Shown here one piece after another: positions 60,124-64,000 of a DNA stretch of 64,000 nt. A program made the translations under genes and the position numbers. Positions within the stretch are counted from its first letter, which is position 1. The number at the start of each line of letters is the position of its first letter. The stretch is from Liolophura sinensis (lineage: Eukaryota > Mollusca > Polyplacophora > Chitonida > Chitonidae), in contig NC_088297.1 of the NCBI RefSeq assembly GCF_032854445.1, positions 3,349,991 to 3,413,990 on the forward strand. Direction: 5' to 3'. The notes under the pieces were generated by a model, which had not been told where the DNA came from, searched no databases, and was given only the letters and a program-made list of their open reading frames with translations.

Positions 60124-60378
60124 ATGGATTTTTCTGTGGAACAAAGACTGGACACCCCAACGACTGATACGGAGGCTCCAAGCAAAAGCGCTGCCAAGGT
60201 CAGTTTTGATGACAGCGATCCATTGTACAGGACTAACGGAATTTACGATCAGAATCATCACGATCACGATCAAGGTGAAGATGGTTACCATGGCAACCGT
60301 GAAAAGGGTGAAACGGTCACTCAAGGCACTGTGCAAAGCCACGCCTATCCAGATGAGGAGCCTGTTGAAGCCATCTTG
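60124..60378 (+). CDS. probable first coding exon of an unidentified gene
   Basis: The first ATG of an open frame lies in a good context (ACCATGG). It opens 85 codons that end exactly at a GTAAAG donor (60379), phase 0; beyond it the frame runs into T-rich intron-like sequence. The product is acidic and hydrophilic, with a Thr/Asp-rich start (TPTTDTEAPS), KVSFDDSDPLYRTNG, a His/Asp cluster (NHHDHDQGED) and a DEEPVEAIL end. No domain is recognisable. Composition fits a cytosolic tail of a membrane protein, but that is a guess. An acceptor-like TTTGCAG ends near 60056, so a noncoding 5' exon could exist upstream. No following exon was found before the window ends; simple repeats fill the intron. 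Confidence 0.5.
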
Positions 60379-61590
60379 GTAAAGTCCGGGAATATTTTTT
60401 TTTTTAAAAGTGACTTTAAATTTAAAACTTTAATGATTTGATTATATCATGACCATGGAATGTTATAGCTTTTGAGTATCTACAGGTACAGGCAGCTTAT
60501 ATCAAATTTCTGAGAAAGGAAACTTTTTATTTTGAGCTGTATATACTGATGAGTATACATACGACATTTGCATATTAATTAAGTGCACATTGTTGCATTG
60601 TTCACATTATTTAAGAATGTTAAATGTACATAATGATCTGTATTATTGTTGGATTCTACACTGTTTTCATAAGGATAAGTATTATCATATCCTTTTTGAT
60701 CTCTGCCTTTGTGTAGCTTTGATCTGGCGTGTCCTTATTTGAAAATTTCTTGTCTAAGTGACCATTTACTCTCTGGAAACATGTCCATATGCACATGTAA
60801 AGCTTTACGAACTGTTATACTCATACAACAAGAACGCTCAAAACTGTAGTTGGATTACAGAGATGTAGAAAGTTGAGAACGGCTGAATTCTTTTTTTTTA
60901 TTCTGTCACTTTTCTACATCAGAAAAATCCTACCTTTATACTTATACAAACATGTATCCATGATTTTATAGCAATTATTACATTTGATACGTTAGTTGGA
61001 CATGCCGTGTCGAGCCTGGGTGGATACATGTAAATCTACCCTAGTTCTTCCAATTTTTGGGACACCACACCTGCTCTTTTTAGAAAATATACATGTAATT
61101 GTAGCAGGACTTTAGAATATTTGGTTTCTTTGTTTTTTCGTATCTTTACTTTTCTAAAAAAAAAAAAAATGGGAGAAAAATGTAATTCATAGCTTTCAGC
61201 ACTACTAATATCTGTCCTAAAAATAAGAAGAAAAAGGGTAGCCAGTTGAATTTTGGGTGTGGTAAAATCTTGCCTTTTAGCCAGTGTTGGTTTGCGAGAG
61301 CTCCCACCTTATCTCCATCGCCTAAACCTGCACGAACTCGCAAGATTCCTGAAATGCTGATTCAACTTTCTATAAATTGCCTTTTCGACTTACAGATTGA
61401 GAAAACTTTTAAAGAAATTAACCCTCGCTCTCTGAAATAATTTTTAATGTTAAATGTGAAGCACATCAGTACTGCTACAGACATGTACTTTGTTTTTGAC
61501 AAGTTTTTGCATATAGAATTATATTCAATTTATTTTTCTCTTATTTTTGGGTGTTCGTGATGTGCATAATACATAGTTCTGATCACTTTC
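60379..61590 (+). other. probable intron after the 60-kb exon
   Basis: Starts with GTAAAG, T-rich, includes a dispersed repeat at 61050-61190. No second exon was identified. Confidence 0.4.
61050..61190. repeat. dispersed repeat shared with 44.7 kb
   Basis: Second copy of the 44690-44890 family, with GGGACACC, ATTGTAGCAGGACTTTAG and GGTTTCTTTG in the same order. Confidence 0.4.
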
Positions 61591-61599
61591 CCTGGTCTC

Positions 61600-62385
61600 T
61601 GACAGGTTTCCTCCCACCATAATCCTGGCCACCATTGTATAAGTAAAATATTCTTGAGCATTAGTGCCTGGTTTCCTCCCAGCCCATAATGCTAGCCACT
61701 TATGTAACTGAAATATTTTTAAGCATTAGTGCCTGGTTTCCTCCCAGTCCATAATGCTAGCCACTTATGTAACTGAAATATTCTTGAGCATTAGTGCCTG
61801 GTTTCCTCCTAGTCCATAATGCTAGCCACTCTTATGTAACTGAAATATTCTTGAGCATTAGTGCCTGGTTTCCTCCTAGTCCATAATGCTAGCCACTCTT
61901 ATGTAACTGAAATATTCTTGAGCATTAGTGCCTGGTTTCCTCCTAGTCCATAATGCTAGCCACTCTTATGTAACTGAAATATTCTTGAGCATTAGTGCCT
62001 GGTTTCCTCCTAGTCCATAATGCTAGCCACTCTTATGTAACTGAAATATTCTTGAGCATTAGTGCCTGGTTTCCTCCCAGTCCATAATGCTAGCCACTCT
62101 TATGTAACTGAAATATACTTGAGCATTAGTGCCTGGTTTCCTCCCAGTCCATAATGCTAGCCACTCTTATGTAACTGAAATATTCTTGAGCATTAGTGCC
62201 TGGTTTCCTCCCAGTCCATAATGCTAGCCACTTATGTAACTGAAATATTCTTGAGCATTAGTGCCTGGTTTCCTCCCAGTCCATAATGCTAGCCACTCTT
62301 ATTTAACTGAAATATTCTTGAGCATTAGTGCCTGGTTTCCTCCCAGTCCATAATCCTGGCGACTATCGTATAAGTGAAATGTTCG
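61600..62385. repeat. 65-67-bp tandem array derived from SINE-A 3' region, about 12 copies
   Basis: Units contain GGTTTCCTCCCAGTCCATAA, TGCTAGCCACT and AACTGAAATATTCTTGAGCA, the same order as the SINE-A 3' part (GGTTTCCTCCCACCATAATG, GTGAAATATTCTTGAGTAC). The first and last units are the most SINE-like. Confidence 0.85.
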
Positions 62386-64000
62386 TGAGTGATGTCATCA
62401 TGAGTTAGGTAACACACGTTTAATTTGATTGCATATATGATGTGATCACTAGTTAGGTAACACACGTGTGTGATGTGATCACTAGTTAGGTAACACACGT
62501 GTGTGATGTGATCATAAGTTAGGTAACACACATGTGTGATGTGATCATAATTTAGGTAACACACGTGTGATGTGATCATGAGTTAGGTAACACACGTTTA
62601 ATTTGATTGCATATATGATGTGATCACTAGTTAGGTAACACACGTGTGTGATGTGATCACTAGTTAGGTAACACACGTGTGTGATGTGATCATAAGTTAG
62701 GTAACACACGTGTGATGTGATCATAAGTTAGGTAACACACGTGTGATGTGATCATGAGTTAGGTAACACACATGTGATGTGATCATGAGTTAGGTAACAC
62801 AAGTTTCATTTGATCACATATGTGATGTGATCACTAGTTAGGTAACACACATGTGGTGTGATCGTGAGTTAGGTAACACACGTTTAATTTGATTGCATAT
62901 ATGATGTGATCACTAGTTAGGTAACACACGTGTGTGATGTGATCACTAGTTAGGTAACACACGTGTGTGATGTGATCATAAGTTAGGTAACACACGTGTG
63001 ATGTGATCATAAGTTAGGTAACACACGTGTGATGTGATCATGAGTTAGGTAACACACATGTGATGTGATCATGAGTTAGGTAACACAAGTTTCATTTGAT
63101 CACATATGTGATGTGATCACTAGTTAGGTAACACACATGTGGTGTGATCGTGAGTTAGGTAACACACATGTGGTGTGATCGTGAGTTAGGTAACACACGT
63201 TTAATTTGATTGCATATATGATGTGATCACTAGTTAGGTAACACACGTGTGTGATGTGATCACTAGTTAGGTAACACACGTGTGTGATGTGATCACTAGT
63301 TAGGTAACACACGTGTGTGATGTGATCACTAGTTAGGTAACACACGTGTGTGCTGTGATCATAAGTTAGGTAACACACGTGTGATGTGATCATAAGTTAG
63401 GTAACACACGTGTGATGTGATCACGAGTTAGGTAACACACATGTGGTGTGATCGTGAGTTAGGTAACACACGTTTAATTTGATTGCATATATGATGTGAT
63501 CACTAGTTAGGTAACACACGTGTGTGATGTGATCACTAGTTAGGTAACACACGTGTGTGCTGTGATCATAAGTTAGGTAACACACGTGTGATGTGATCAT
63601 AAGTTAGGTAACACACGTGTGATGTGATCATGAGTTAGGTAACACACATGTGATGTGATCATGAGTTAGGTAACACAAGTTTCATTTGATCACATATGTG
63701 ATGTGATCACTAGTTAGGTAACACACATGTGGTGTGATCGTGAGTTAGGTAACACACATGTGGTGTGATCGTGAGTTAGGTAACACACGTTTAATTTGAT
63801 TGCATATATGATGTGATCACTAGTTAGGTAACACACGTGTGTGATGTGATCACTAGTTAGGTAACACACGTGTGTGATGTGATCACTAGTTAGGTAACAC
63901 AAACGTGTGTGATGTGATCATAATTTAGGTAATACACGTGTGATGGGATCATGAGTTAGGTAACACACGTGTGATGTGATCATGAGTTAGGTAACACACG
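62385..64000. repeat. satellite with 27-34-bp units and higher-order structure, open at right edge
   Basis: The basic unit holds TGTGATCA and AGTTAGGTAACACACGTGTG. A longer pattern opened by GTTTAATTTGATTGCATATA recurs at about 62418, 62596, 62882, 63199, 63472 and 63789. Confidence 0.95.

Overview
The window looks like a piece of an animal nuclear genome, most likely a mollusc or another lophotrochozoan. The evidence is AT-rich sequence with spliced coding exons, very many tRNA-derived SINEs, Ty3/gypsy, Polinton/Maverick, Tc1, LINE and Penelope-like remnants, and large minisatellites. The phylum is an inference from the SINE types and repeat style. No bacterial-type operons, rRNA, CRISPR or free-standing tRNA genes were seen.

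Host genes are few. The left edge (1056-5783, minus strand) carries five consecutive, phase-compatible exons of a major-facilitator transporter that best resembles SLC22A18; its 3' exons lie beyond the left edge. At the right (60124-60378, plus strand) there is one probable first coding exon, with a strong start context and a clean donor, for an acidic N-terminus that I do not recognise.

From about 9.1 to 18.5 kb lies a broken Ty3/gypsy retrotransposon (LTR, primer-binding site, gag, RT, RNase H, integrase). A 4415-bp element at 12226-16640 with long terminal inverted repeats and a near-perfect 6-bp target duplication is inserted into its pol region. This insert carries a Polinton-type integrase with chromodomain and, on the opposite strand, a protein-primed family B DNA polymerase, both inactivated. 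Two SINEs, each with target duplications, are inserted in the gypsy RT and integrase. A Tc1-type transposase remnant follows at 19.6-20.0 kb.

From 24 to 64 kb the window is repeat-dominated: SINEs of at least three families, LINE and Penelope remnants, and about fourteen tandem arrays with units from 15 to 67 bp. Three arrays (25.7, 32.2 and 36.5 kb) sit inside copies of the same dispersed element, although their repeat units differ. The 61.6-62.4 kb array is built from the 3' part of a SINE and runs directly into a second satellite with higher-order structure that continues past the right edge. The long open frames inside the arrays are consequences of unit lengths divisible by three or of repetitive composition, not genes.
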